Origin: an uncultured Clostridia bacterium
GTDB lineage: Bacteria; Bacillota; Clostridia; Christensenellales; UBA1242
Direction of reading: 5' to 3'
DNA length: 64,000 nt
Assembly: GCA_944341445.1 (NCBI GenBank)
Contig: CALVLZ010000006.1
Coordinates: 1 to 64,000 of the forward strand
A program made the translations under genes and the position numbers. The notes under the pieces were generated by a model. That model made no database searches, had not been told where the DNA came from, and was given only the letters and a program-made list of their open reading frames with translations. Of this stretch, positions 8,026 to 17,055 are shown piece by piece (the stretch's first letter is position 1; each line of letters opens with the position of its first letter).

Positions 8026-9317
8026 ATGAATAAAATAAAAAATGTTTACAATAAAAATTACATAATCTTTTTATGTTTGGGTTATTTGCCAATAGTTTGG
8101 AAAGTTTGCCAAACAGCATTTTTATCAACTTTTGAAAATGCACTAAAAATAATGGGACAAGTGGCATTGCTTTCTATAATTTTTAAATGCTTGCAAGAAA
8201 CTCTTATTAACCCTTTGTTTAAAATATTAGGTCAGAATGATAACGCTGAAGAAGAACGTTTGGTTTTTGTTAGAAAGTTTTTTTAACGTTTGCTTGCATT
8301 GTTTGTGTTTTCACAACAGTTGTTTTCTTTTTGTTGCAACCAATTATGAAAATTTCACATGTTCCAAATGAAATTTTTGATAATACGTTAGTGTTCTTAA
8401 AAATTATGGCTTTTACACAAGGTTTGCAAATTCTTGTTCAATATTTGTTTACATTTCATTCAATAAGCAAAAACACTAAACAACTTTTTTATTATTTACT
8501 TATTAATTGTTTAGTAAACCTTGTTTTGCTTATTGCGTTAGTTCCAAAATTTACTTTGGGGTTGGGTGCTAATGGTGTTGCAATAGCAACTTTAATTGTT
8601 AATGTTGGTTTGCTAATTTATTTATTTTTAACACTTCCAAAAGTTAAAGCAAATAAAACATTAAAATTCAACATAAAGAAATATAGCACATTAACAGTTT
8701 TTTCATTTTTGGAAACGATTGTTAAAAATGCTGTGTATTATTTTGTTATATTAGTGTTTTTAAATATAGTTAACAATCAAGACGTTTATTATGTTGTTAA
8801 CGATTTTATTTGGTCTTTTATGCTTGTTCCTGTTTTATCGCAAAACAATTGCATAAAACAAGAAGTTTCAATTAATAACAAAATCAGTTTAAAACCCTAC
8901 TTTTTGAACAATATAATAATTTTATTGTATATGGTTGTGCTTATACCAATTGCATATGTTTTGTTTAATTATGTTTATTGCTTGGAAAATGCAATGCTTT
9001 ATTTTACAACTCTTTTGCAAATGTTGCCTTGCTACTTTGTTTTTGTTTTTGATAATGTTATAGAAAGTTATTTTATTGCTTCTGGCAAATTGCATCACGT
9101 GTTTATGCAAACTTTTTTAACTAATATATGTGTGTATGTTACAGCTTATATTTTATATGTAGTTGGGGTTTGGCAAATAACATTATCTTCTATTATTGCA
9201 TTGTTTAGTGCGGGAATGATTGTTTCAAGTTTATACACAATAATTGTGTTTTTGTGCTTGAAAAAAATAGAAAAGAATAACCAAAATAAACGTGAAAATT
9301 TAGCAACAGATTGTTAA
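8026..9317 (+). pseudogene. MATE-type multidrug/metabolite exporter, split by a frameshift
   Basis: Two frames (8026-8286 and about 8283-9317) join into one membrane protein of about 430 residues, the usual MATE size. The first part has two helices and the loop ILGQNDNAEEE, equivalent to the conserved loop after TM2. The second part carries the remaining helices and a typical GANGVAIAT segment. The break is in a run of seven T (8278-8284). One extra T would give KFFLTFACIVCVF and a continuous reading frame. No ribosome site is visible before the ATG at 8026. It may be a true pseudogene, a phase-variable gene, slippage-dependent expression or a sequence error. MATE proteins of the MOP superfamily export drugs or metabolites with Na+ or H+ coupling. 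Confidence 0.75.
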
Positions 9318-9356
9318 TTTAATAAATAAAATTTGTAAAATTTAAAAATGTTGATA

Positions 9357-9385
9357 TTCACAAATTAAATTTTCTATGATACAAT
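9357..9385 (+). promoter_or_regulatory. Promoter of the kinase-fold gene
   Basis: TTCACA (9357-9362), a 17-bp spacer ending in TGA, and TACAAT (9380-9385) form an extended -10 promoter that would start near 9392. AGAGAGAG follows as the ribosome site. Confidence 0.7.
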
Positions 9386-9408
9386 CTTATTAAAGAGAGA
9401 GTGAAATT

Positions 9409-10323
9409 ATGGTTTTTAGTCAATTAGAATTAGAAGAAACTAAAAAGATAAGAAAATATATAAATCATTTAGAAAAAAATGATATTTTTCCTGATACCGA
9501 GGGCGCTGAAAAATTTGTTTACATTAAAAGTGGTTTCGTTTTTCTAAAATATAAAAAAACGCCAGCTATTAAGAATAGTAGTTATGAATTTAGAAAAAGA
9601 AAACACGTTAATGATGATTTAATTAAATTGGGTGTAAACACTCCTAAAATAAGAATGGCATATGTTGATAAAAAAGAAAATCAAGTTGAAGTTCAATTAG
9701 AAGCACCCGGCCGTGTTTTGTATTATAGAAATGAAAAAAATGCGATTAGGTTTGCATATTCTCACAAATACAGAAATTGTGTTAAGAAATGTGAGTTAAA
9801 AGATTTATCAACCTATTTAAAGAAAAAGGTTGGAGAGTTTGTTGCTGATTATTGCATCGATATGCAAAAACAATTAAAAAATGCAACTAAAGGTCAATTT
9901 GTTAAATTTTTAAGAGACTACAAAACAATTTCTAATTACGGAATTAATATTGATTATCACGGAGAAAACATTTTATATAGCGATGAAAAAGGTTTTTACT
10001 TTATTGATATTGATGAAAACATAAGAGAAAGTAGAAAACAAGATGGAGATGCCTTGCTTGTTAATGAAATAATTAATATGATTGGTGGCTTTTTATCTTT
10101 TAAAGAAATAATGCCAGAAAAGAAAGTTGAAATAATAAAAAAGAATAACTACACAATTTTTAAAATGTTGTTTGATGCATTAAAAACAACAAACTATAAA
10201 ATAACAGATGGTGAGTTTGAAAGATTAAAACAGGAAGTTGTGGCTGCGTGTGGTTATAGTCAAAGAGATGTCTTATTAAGGGAATTGGAAATTAACAGAG
10301 ATTTTAAAAACAAAATGAGATAA
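9409..10323 (+). CDS. Protein-kinase-like (PKL) fold protein, substrate unknown
   Basis: The centre resembles the active site of aminoglycoside-phosphotransferase or kinase-like enzymes. IDYHGENILY holds a catalytic-type Asp (D182) and Asn (N187), and FIDID holds the metal-binding Asp (D200), the counterpart of DFG. An N-terminal lobe with strands (EKFVYIKSGFVFLKYKK) fits the nucleotide-binding half and could supply the lysine. There is no membrane segment. The gene stands alone between its own promoter and a terminator. The substrate (sugar, lipid, antibiotic or protein) cannot be told from sequence. The family is inferred from motifs only. Confidence 0.6.
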   Translation: MVFSQLELEETKKIRKYINHLEKNDIFPDTEGAEKFVYIKSGFVFLKYKKTPAIKNSSYEFRKRKHVNDDLIKLGVNTPKIRMAYVDKKENQVEVQLEAPGRVLYYRNEKNAIRFAYSHKYRNCVKKCELKDLSTYLKKKVGEFVADYCIDMQKQLKNATKGQFVKFLRDYKTISNYGINIDYHGENILYSDEKGFYFIDIDENIRESRKQDGDALLVNEIINMIGGFLSFKEIMPEKKVEIIKKNNYTIFKMLFDALKTTNYKITDGEFERLKQEVVAACGYSQRDVLLRELEINRDFKNKMR

Positions 10324-10330
10324 ATTTTTA

Positions 10331-10365
10331 AAAAGCGTGTGCGATTTATGCATATGCTTTTTTTT
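10331..10365 (+). terminator. Terminator of the kinase-fold gene
   Basis: AAAAGCGTGTGC (10331-10342) pairs with GCATATGCTTTT (10350-10361) over 12 bp, with two G-T pairs and a seven-base loop, followed by a T run. Confidence 0.8.
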
Positions 10366-10403
10366 ATAATCATAAAATACAAAAACGATAAAAAGGAGAT
10401 TGT

Positions 10404-11882
10404 ATGAAAAAAACATTAGCAATTTTGTTTATGTGTGTTTTATGTTTGGTTGGTTGCGGTAAATCAAATTCTATTGAAAATGTTAGTGCAAACTTAAATA
10501 CATACACTTTAGAAATCGATTACAATAAAGACCATACTTTAAACGTAAAGCAAACTGTTAACTATAAAAACACAACAGGACAAAGTTTGGAAAATATTAA
10601 ATTTTGTTTGTATCCAACTGCTTTTAAAGATGGTGCAAAAAATGCACCTGTTAGCCCAACAAATATTAACAAGGCATATCCTAACGGTTTAAGTTATGGC
10701 GGAATACAAATCAACAAATTAAATGTTGCTGGAAAGGAAGTTACTCCTGCTTATGAGGGAGATGATGACTATGTTCTAGTTGTAAAATTTGATGAAAGTT
10801 TAAAAAATAATAATTCTGCAACTATCGAAATGGAATATGTTGTAACATTGCCAAATGTCAATCATCGTTTTGGTTATGGCAATAACACAATAAATATTGC
10901 CAATTTCTACCCAATAATTGGTATGTGGGAAAATGGTGAATTCGTTTGCACTCCTTATAACTACAACGGTGACCCTTTCTATTCTGATGTTGCAAACTAC
11001 AATGTAACAATTAATGCACCAAAAGAATATAAGATTGCAACAACAGGTAAAATTGTTTCTCAAAATGAAAATAATGATTTAATTAATTATCAAATAAATG
11101 CAAAAGCAGTTAGAGATTTTGCTTTTGTGTTAAGCGATAAATTTGAAGTTTTAACTGAAGATGTTAATGGTGTTCAAATAAGCTACTTCTATTATGATGA
11201 CGAAGACCCAAATAAAAGTTTTGACACAGCAAAAAAAGCTGTAACATTATTTAGTGATATGTTTGGAAAATATCCATATGAAACATTTAATGTTGTTCAA
11301 ACAAACTTTGTTCACGGAGGAATGGAATTTCCAAATTTAGTTTACATAAGTGATGAAGTTGATAATCATAACGATTATTTAAATGTTATAATTCACGAAA
11401 CAGCACATCAATGGTGGTATGGTTTGGTTGGAAGCAATGCATACAACTATGGTTGGTTAGATGAAGGTTTAACAGAATTTTCAACTTTAATGTTTTATGA
11501 AGAATATTCAGATTATGGAATTAACACAGATGATATGATAAAAAACACAACAAATAGTTATGTTACTTTTGTTGATTTAATGGAAGATGTTGTTGGAAAA
11601 GCAGACACAACAATGAATAGAAATTTAAGCGAATACGACACTGAAAGTGAATATGTTTATATGTCATATATTAAAGGAATGTTATTTTACAACAATTTAA
11701 GAGAAATTGTTGGGGAAGATAAATTTGTTGAATCTTTAAAACAATATGTTAAAGATTATTCTTTTAAAGTTGCAACCCCAGAAGATATGATTAAATCTTT
11801 TGAAAAGGTTTGCAAAATGGAATTAGAAAATTTATTAAATTCTTGGATTAATGGTAATGTTGTTATTAAAAATGTGGCATAA
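10404..11882 (+). CDS. M1-family zinc metallopeptidase lipoprotein
   Basis: This is a surface lipoprotein with an aminopeptidase-N-like catalytic domain. The signal peptide ends in a lipobox (CLVGC). The zinc site is H331-E-T-A-H335 with E354 eighteen residues later (HExxH-x18-E). The exopeptidase loop appears as GGMEFPNL instead of GAMEN. The N-terminal region is the beta-rich domain typical of M1 enzymes. The length of 492 aa is shorter than full aminopeptidase N, matching the short secreted bacterial M1 group. AAAAGGAGA precedes the ATG. It probably trims external peptides for uptake. Confidence 0.9.
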   Translation: MKKTLAILFMCVLCLVGCGKSNSIENVSANLNTYTLEIDYNKDHTLNVKQTVNYKNTTGQSLENIKFCLYPTAFKDGAKNAPVSPTNINKAYPNGLSYGGIQINKLNVAGKEVTPAYEGDDDYVLVVKFDESLKNNNSATIEMEYVVTLPNVNHRFGYGNNTINIANFYPIIGMWENGEFVCTPYNYNGDPFYSDVANYNVTINAPKEYKIATTGKIVSQNENNDLINYQINAKAVRDFAFVLSDKFEVLTEDVNGVQISYFYYDDEDPNKSFDTAKKAVTLFSDMFGKYPYETFNVVQTNFVHGGMEFPNLVYISDEVDNHNDYLNVIIHETAHQWWYGLVGSNAYNYGWLDEGLTEFSTLMFYEEYSDYGINTDDMIKNTTNSYVTFVDLMEDVVGKADTTMNRNLSEYDTESEYVYMSYIKGMLFYNNLREIVGEDKFVESLKQYVKDYSFKVATPEDMIKSFEKVCKMELENLLNSWINGNVVIKNVA

Positions 11883-11947
11883 ATTATATTTGAAAATTTA
11901 GCAAAAAGTGCTAAAATATATTATACGAAAATTTACAAAGGATAATT

Positions 11948-12751
11948 ATGAAAGTAGTAACATTAGCAAGTTCATCTAAAGGCAATTGTATTTTAGTGTT
12001 TAATGAAAACACTAAAATTTTAATAGACGCAGGAATTAAACTTGCAGAAATTAATGCAAAACTTAAAGCCTTAAACATTGAACCAGGAGAAATTAATGCA
12101 ATATTGGTAACTCACGAACACAGCGACCACGTTAAATCTGTTGGTGCAATGTGCAGAAAATTTGGCACAAGAGTTTATGTGTTTAACGAAGCAAAACAAG
12201 AAATTGTTAAAACTTTTGGAAATGTTGATGAGTTTAAAATTGTTGAAACTTTTTTAGTTCCGTTTCAAATTGGCGAATTTATAATAAAGCCATTCAAAGT
12301 TCCACACGATTCTAAATGTTGTGTTGGTTATTCTATTTCAGAAAATGATAAGAAAATATCAATTGCAACAGATATTGGATTTGTTTCTGGTGAAATATTA
12401 TCTGAATTAAAGGGCAGTTTGTTGGTTGTTTTGGAAAGTAATCACGATGAACAAATGTTAATTGATAATCCTAACTATCCGGCAATTTTAAAAAACAGAA
12501 TTTTAAGTAATCACGGGCATTTAAGCAATATTAATTGTGCAAAAGCAATCGAATATTTGTGTGGTTTTGGTTTAAAGCAAGTTGTTTGTGCGCATTTAAG
12601 TGAAGAAAATAACACACCATCTCTTTGCTTTAACACAATAAAAAAATATTTGTTTAATAAAAATATTATTGTTGGTGAAAATGTCAAAGTGGATATTGCA
12701 AGCCCAAACAAAATTGGAACTATTTTTAATATTGTTTCATCAATTAACTAA
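11948..12751 (+). CDS. Metallo-beta-lactamase-fold hydrolase, YycJ/WalJ-like
   Basis: The N terminus MKVVTLASSSKGNC and the metal motif HEHSDH (56-61), with further histidines in VPHDS and AHLSEEN, fit the YycJ/WalJ group of MBL hydrolases, thought to be a nuclease linked to the WalRK system. The length of 267 aa is normal. AAAGGATAATTATG gives a good ribosome site. No walK or walR lies beside it here. A terminator follows directly. A small dyad at 11897-11915 lies in the upstream AT-rich promoter region. Confidence 0.85.
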   Translation: MKVVTLASSSKGNCILVFNENTKILIDAGIKLAEINAKLKALNIEPGEINAILVTHEHSDHVKSVGAMCRKFGTRVYVFNEAKQEIVKTFGNVDEFKIVETFLVPFQIGEFIIKPFKVPHDSKCCVGYSISENDKKISIATDIGFVSGEILSELKGSLLVVLESNHDEQMLIDNPNYPAILKNRILSNHGHLSNINCAKAIEYLCGFGLKQVVCAHLSEENNTPSLCFNTIKKYLFNKNIIVGENVKVDIASPNKIGTIFNIVSSIN

Positions 12752-12754
12752 TTT

Positions 12755-12785
12755 AAAAGTGCAAGAGCTTTCTTGCACTTTTTTA
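12755..12785 (+). terminator. Terminator of the MBL hydrolase gene
   Basis: AAAAGTGCAAG (12755-12765) pairs perfectly with CTTGCACTTTT (12772-12782), with a six-base loop and a T run. Confidence 0.9.
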
Positions 12786-12825
12786 AAAAATAAAAATAAA
12801 CAAAATTGTGAAATATTTTTTTCGT

Positions 12826-12854
12826 TTGCATTAAGTTTATATTATATATATAAT
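12826..12854 (+). promoter_or_regulatory. Promoter of the CPBP-rlmH-tadA-pth-mfd operon
   Basis: TTGCAT (12826-12831), a 17-bp spacer and TATAAT (12849-12854) precede a seven-gene run with gaps or overlaps of no more than about 13 bases. The surrounding DNA is almost pure AT, so chance boxes are possible. Confidence 0.6.
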
Positions 12855-12891
12855 TATATAAATATAATTTGGCAATAATAGGAAAATTCAA

Positions 12892-14052
12892 ATGAGCAGA
12901 CAAAAAAAGAAAAAATTTAATAAAAATAATAAAAATACAAATTTTGAAAAGGAACAAATACAGCCATCACAAAGTAGTGTTTCAGATGTTATAGAGTTAA
13001 ATGAAAATTTAAAGCCAATTGACAGTTTTAGAACCTTTGTTTTTGCTTTTATTGGACCAATGTTAATAAGTATGGCGTTTGTTATTTGTGCAATGCTATT
13101 TGTTTCGGTTGTTCTAAATATGGAATACCAAAGCATTTCAGAAACTTTGGCGTTTAAAATTATAACATCATCAATAACAGCAATATCATTTTTTGTAATA
13201 TTTATTTTTTATGTTAAAAAATATAAAATCAGTGCATTTAAAGCGGTTAAAATAAATAAACATATAAGTGTTATTAATGTGTTTATTTGTTTGGCAATTG
13301 GTGTTGTTGCGGTTTTTGGGGTTTCTCCGTTTGTTAATTTAATTGATTTAGGTTTGGCAAAACTTGGGTTTAAGTTTGAAAGTCTTCCTTTTGAAATTAA
13401 CAGTGTATCAACATATATTTATGCAATAATAACAATGGCACTGCTTCCAGCAATTGCAGAAGAATTAATTTTTAGAGGTTTAATTTTTAATGGTTTAAAC
13501 TCTAAATATAAACCTGTTGTTTCAGTTGGTTTGTCTGCATTATTTTTTATGCTTATTCATGGCAGTATTCAACAAACATTTTATCAACTATTAATGGGTG
13601 TTGTTTTTGCAATTGTTGTGTTAAAAACAAACAATTTAATTTATTCAATGATAATTCACTTTGTTTCAAACTTTTCAGTTGTTTCAATTGAATATCATTT
13701 GTTTAAATCTCAAACAACTTCACTTATGATAGGTAGTGGCGCAATGCAATATATTTGGCCTGTTATAATTTTAATTGTTGGTGTTGGGTTAATAGCTTTG
13801 CTTTTATATTCTATAAAAGGAAATGCTAAAAACCTTAATACCGAAAATGTTATTCAAAAAGAAGAAGTTGAAGAAACTAAAAACGAAGAAAACAACAATG
13901 AAGAACTTGAAGTTGTTAAAAATAACGAAGTAGAAGAAAAACAAAATTTTAACATAAAGAACTTAAATTATTTAGAAAAAACATTCTTTTTAGTTGGTGT
14001 TATATTTTGTTCAATTATGTGGGTGTTTAACACAATTTCTCATTTTATGTAA
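12892..14052 (+). CDS. CPBP-family intramembrane protease (first of a tandem pair)
   Basis: This membrane protein carries the CPBP/CAAX-protease motifs: EELIFRG (EExxxR, about residue 190), a histidine in FFMLIHGS and another in SMIIHFVSN, each in a hydrophobic helix. Such proteins cleave or process membrane substrates or act in peptide immunity. The N terminus (about 40 residues) is a charged, Lys-rich cytoplasmic tail. After the protease core come a Glu/Asn-rich linker (about 315-355) and one last membrane helix. The next gene has the same layout, which points to tandem duplication. RBS AGGAAAA is weak. It is the first gene of the operon. Confidence 0.88.
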   Translation: MSRQKKKKFNKNNKNTNFEKEQIQPSQSSVSDVIELNENLKPIDSFRTFVFAFIGPMLISMAFVICAMLFVSVVLNMEYQSISETLAFKIITSSITAISFFVIFIFYVKKYKISAFKAVKINKHISVINVFICLAIGVVAVFGVSPFVNLIDLGLAKLGFKFESLPFEINSVSTYIYAIITMALLPAIAEELIFRGLIFNGLNSKYKPVVSVGLSALFFMLIHGSIQQTFYQLLMGVVFAIVVLKTNNLIYSMIIHFVSNFSVVSIEYHLFKSQTTSLMIGSGAMQYIWPVIILIVGVGLIALLLYSIKGNAKNLNTENVIQKEEVEETKNEENNNEELEVVKNNEVEEKQNFNIKNLNYLEKTFFLVGVIFCSIMWVFNTISHFM

Positions 14053-14064
14053 AAGGAAGTTAGT

Positions 14065-15234
14065 ATGTTAAAAAACAAAACTAAATATATATTTCTATCA
14101 TATTTTGTTGCACTTGTTGTTTTTTGCGGAGTTAGAATTTTAGGAAGTTTTAATATATTTTTAGGCTTAGAAAACTTGATTGGAAAATGGGGTGCTTCAG
14201 CAATTAGTGATGTGTTTTTCACAGTTATAATTCAGGTTGTTGTGCTTTTTGTTATTCCATTTTGCTTATATAAAAAACTAACAAAAACAAAGTTAAAAGA
14301 AGTAACTAACAGTTCAAAAATTGTTAAGTGCAATGGTAAAACACTTTTATATTCAGTGTTAATTGGTGTTTGTGTTTTTCTTTTAAACATTTTATTAAGT
14401 TCACTATTTTATGCAATAATTCAAATGTTTGGTTATTCTCGTGAAATTGGAACAACAGCACAATCACCAGAGTGGTATTTTGTTATAGACTTTATTTTAA
14501 TTGCAGTAATGCCAGCAATATTTGAAGAATTTTTGCACAGAGGATTACTTTTAAATAATTTAAAACAAATTGGTTATAAAAAGGCTTTAATTATATCATC
14601 TGTTTTCTTTGGTTTAATGCACTTAAACATTGAACAATTCTTTTATGCAACAATTTTAGGTTATATAATGGGAATTGTTTGCTTGTGTTCAAAAAGTGTT
14701 TGGACAGCGGTTATTGTTCACTTTTTAAACAATGGTATTGGAACATATTTAACTTATGCAGGAAATTATAATTGGTTTGGCGGAAACTTTTACGAAATTT
14801 TTTCAAACTTAATTTTTCACGATAACTTTTTAATAGCAATACTTTTAATAATGGTTGTTTTAACATTGTTGTTATTTTTAATAATGTTTTCAATTTTTAA
14901 AATTAGCGTTATTAATAAAACAGGCATTGCAGAAAGTGCCACACAAAATAAAAAGGTTTTTGACTTAATAAAAAACTGCAAAACAGAAGAAGAGAAAAAA
15001 GCAATTTTAGAATTTTATGAAAAAAACAAACAACAAAATTTGGAAAAAAATGAAAGTGAAAATTTGGAAAGTGTTAACTTAGAAAATATTAAAAAGGCAA
15101 CTTTTTTAGATTTGGTTTTAAAAGATGATGAAATAACGGAAAAGCTAAAGTTAGATAATAGTATATTTTTAATTGCAACTTTGTTTTTAGGTTCACTTAT
15201 AACAATTTTTACGTTTATATGGGGGTTGTTTTAA
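14065..15234 (+). CDS. CPBP-family intramembrane protease (second of a tandem pair)
   Basis: This is the same family as the preceding gene, with EEFLHRG (EExxxR, about residue 154), the histidine motif FFGLMHLN and a final histidine in VIVHFLNN. It also has a charged linker (about 300-350, rich in Glu, Lys and Asn) and a last membrane helix after the core. AAGGAAG lies seven bases before the ATG. The stop overlaps the start of rlmH (TAATG). Having both proteases in front of housekeeping genes suggests cotranscription, not a shared pathway. Substrates are unknown. Confidence 0.88.
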   Translation: MLKNKTKYIFLSYFVALVVFCGVRILGSFNIFLGLENLIGKWGASAISDVFFTVIIQVVVLFVIPFCLYKKLTKTKLKEVTNSSKIVKCNGKTLLYSVLIGVCVFLLNILLSSLFYAIIQMFGYSREIGTTAQSPEWYFVIDFILIAVMPAIFEEFLHRGLLLNNLKQIGYKKALIISSVFFGLMHLNIEQFFYATILGYIMGIVCLCSKSVWTAVIVHFLNNGIGTYLTYAGNYNWFGGNFYEIFSNLIFHDNFLIAILLIMVVLTLLLFLIMFSIFKISVINKTGIAESATQNKKVFDLIKNCKTEEEKKAILEFYEKNKQQNLEKNESENLESVNLENIKKATFLDLVLKDDEITEKLKLDNSIFLIATLFLGSLITIFTFIWGLF

Positions 15235-15707
15235 TGAATATTAATATATATTGCGTTGGAAACATAAAAGAAAAATTTTATGTTGATGCAATAAACGAAT
15301 ATACTAAACGTATTTCAAGATTTGCAAAAATTAACATAACAGAAGTTAAAGAAGAACAGCTTTGTAAAAATTTCTCTAATGCAGATATTTTAAATGTTAA
15401 GAAAAAAGAAAGTGCAAGACTAAACGAAAAAATAAGCAATGGCTACACTATTTTATTAGATGTTAATGGTTGCGGTTTATCAAGTGAAGAACTAGCAAAA
15501 AAGTTTAAGGAAGTTGAAAACATTTCTAGCACAACAAATTTTGTAATAGGTGGTAGTTATGGTGTTGATTATAACGAGTTAAATAAAATAGATTTTAAAC
15601 TATCGTTCTCAAAAATGACTTTCCCACATCAACTAATGCGTGTTATACTTTGTGAACAGGTTTATAGGGCTCTAACCATTAACAATAACATAACTTATCA
15701 CAAATAA
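15234..15707 (+). CDS. rlmH: 23S rRNA (pseudouridine1915-N3)-methyltransferase RlmH
   Basis: This SPOUT methyltransferase of 157 residues has the expected family length. It shows the family's FVIGGSYGV glycine motif and the very conserved tail LSFSKMTFPHQLMRVILCEQ continuing to an ending in YHK. It methylates a pseudouridine in helix 69 of 23S rRNA. The open frame extends to an ATG at 15219. I chose the ATG at 15234 because it overlaps the preceding stop (TAATG), follows a GGGGG stretch and gives the standard N terminus MNINIYCVG. Confidence 0.95.
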   Translation: MNINIYCVGNIKEKFYVDAINEYTKRISRFAKINITEVKEEQLCKNFSNADILNVKKKESARLNEKISNGYTILLDVNGCGLSSEELAKKFKEVENISSTTNFVIGGSYGVDYNELNKIDFKLSFSKMTFPHQLMRVILCEQVYRALTINNNITYHK

Positions 15708-15716
15708 GGGGATAAA

Positions 15717-16175
15717 ATGCAAAAAGAATATTTTATGAAAAAAGCAATTCAACAAGCAAAACTAAGCTTAAAAACAGGTGACGTGCCTGTTGGTGCTGTT
15801 GTTGTTAAAGATAATAAAATTATTGCTTATGCTTGCAATAAAAAAGAAAAAAAGCAAAATTGCTTAGCTCATGCAGAAATTATTGCTATTAATAAAGCAA
15901 TAAAAAAACTTAAAACAAAAATATTGCCAGATTGTGAATTATATGTTACTTTTGAACCTTGTTTAATGTGCGTTGGGGCAATACTTAGTGCAAAAATAAA
16001 AAAAGTGTATTTTGGTGCGTATGATTTAAGATTTAGTTGTGCAAATTTGTTAAAAGAAAACAATTTTAATTTTTCAACAGATGTTGAAGGTGGAATTTTA
16101 AAAGAAGAATGTGGCGAAATGCTAACCGAATTTTTTAAAAAAATAAGAAAGGCGGAAAAACTTAATGCAAACTGA
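15717..16175 (+). CDS. tadA: tRNA-specific adenosine deaminase TadA
   Basis: This is a zinc deaminase that makes inosine at the wobble base of tRNA-Arg(ACG). The motifs are HAE (about 53-55) with the catalytic glutamate, and PCLMC (about 82-86) with the two zinc cysteines. The N-terminal part DVPVGAVVVKDNKII is typical. The length is 152 aa. AAGGGGATAAA is the ribosome site. The last 11 bases overlap the next gene. Confidence 0.94.
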   Translation: MQKEYFMKKAIQQAKLSLKTGDVPVGAVVVKDNKIIAYACNKKEKKQNCLAHAEIIAINKAIKKLKTKILPDCELYVTFEPCLMCVGAILSAKIKKVYFGAYDLRFSCANLLKENNFNFSTDVEGGILKEECGEMLTEFFKKIRKAEKLNAN

Positions 16176-17043
16176 AATTTTAGAAGAAATTAAAACAGAA
16201 TATAAAGAACCATCAGTTCAAATTTTTATATTAAACTTAAACAACCCAAGTTTTAAAACTAAGGGCAAAAGTTATGAAATTAAAATTCTTGGAAAACCAA
16301 TGTGCAAATGGGTGGAAAGTGCTTGCAAGCCATATAAAACCACTTTTATTAATTGTTCTATAAACGAAAGTGTAACACAGTGTGTTTTGCCACATTTAAC
16401 AGATTCAGATATAACTTGTGTTTTGTATGCAGACACACCTTTGTTAAAACATAGCACAATAGTTAATGCAATTGATTATTTAAACTTTAAAAATATTGAT
16501 GCAATAAAGTTGCCAAGAGGTTTTGTTTTCAAAACTAAAGTTTTAAAAAGTGGGTTAAATGTTAATTTTCAGGAAAGTTATATTGGCGGTGAAGAAGAAT
16601 TCTATGCTGTTTTAAACTTGCAAGCAGTGGCTGAAGCAAGTTCTGTTTTGCAAACAAGAATTAATAACTTTCATATGCAAAATGGTGTTTTGCTTCAAAA
16701 CCCTAAAACAATCACAATTGATGCAGATGTTAGCATTGGAAATAATGTTACTATTTTAAGTGGAACTGTTGTTAAAGGTAATAGTGTTATTGGCGATGAT
16801 GTAACAATAAAAGAAAATTGCGTTATTGAAAATTCTGTTATTGAAAAAGGTTCTGTTATTTTTGATTTTAATAAAATATTAAATTCTCAAATTTGTGAAA
16901 ATTGTTTAATACTAAGTTTTAACAATATTTCAGCAAACACTGTTGTTAATAATAATGCAACAATTGAAAATTTTTGTGTTTTAAAAGGCGCAAACATTGC
17001 AGAGAATGAAGAAATTTGTGCATACTCTAATATTGACGAATAA
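16165..17043 (+). CDS. Degenerate GlmU-like protein (probable pseudo-enzyme)
   Basis: This is homologous to GlmU, the UDP-GlcNAc pyrophosphorylase/acetyltransferase, and sits where Bacillota keep glmU (before pth and mfd). GlmU landmarks remain: LGKPMCKWV (for AGKPM), VLYADTPLL (for LYGDVPL), and the linker helix EASSVLQTRINN followed by QNGV. But the nucleotide loop GKGTRM is replaced by NNPSFK, the uridyltransferase domain is about 80 residues short, and the left-handed beta-helix lacks the acetyltransferase signature (HLSYVGDA, NYNGK). Both activities are therefore probably lost. The frame is intact and in an operon, so it is likely expressed with a structural or regulatory role. RBS AAAGGCGG. 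Confidence 0.75.
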   Translation: MQTEILEEIKTEYKEPSVQIFILNLNNPSFKTKGKSYEIKILGKPMCKWVESACKPYKTTFINCSINESVTQCVLPHLTDSDITCVLYADTPLLKHSTIVNAIDYLNFKNIDAIKLPRGFVFKTKVLKSGLNVNFQESYIGGEEEFYAVLNLQAVAEASSVLQTRINNFHMQNGVLLQNPKTITIDADVSIGNNVTILSGTVVKGNSVIGDDVTIKENCVIENSVIEKGSVIFDFNKILNSQICENCLILSFNNISANTVVNNNATIENFCVLKGANIAENEEICAYSNIDE

Positions 17044-17055
17044 AAGGATAAAACA

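Noticed and set aside
11897..11915. Terminator of the M1 peptidase gene (TTTAGCA-AAAAG-TGCTAAA)
   Set aside because: The seven-bp stem has no T run after it. It could be a weak operator for the next gene, but there is no further support.
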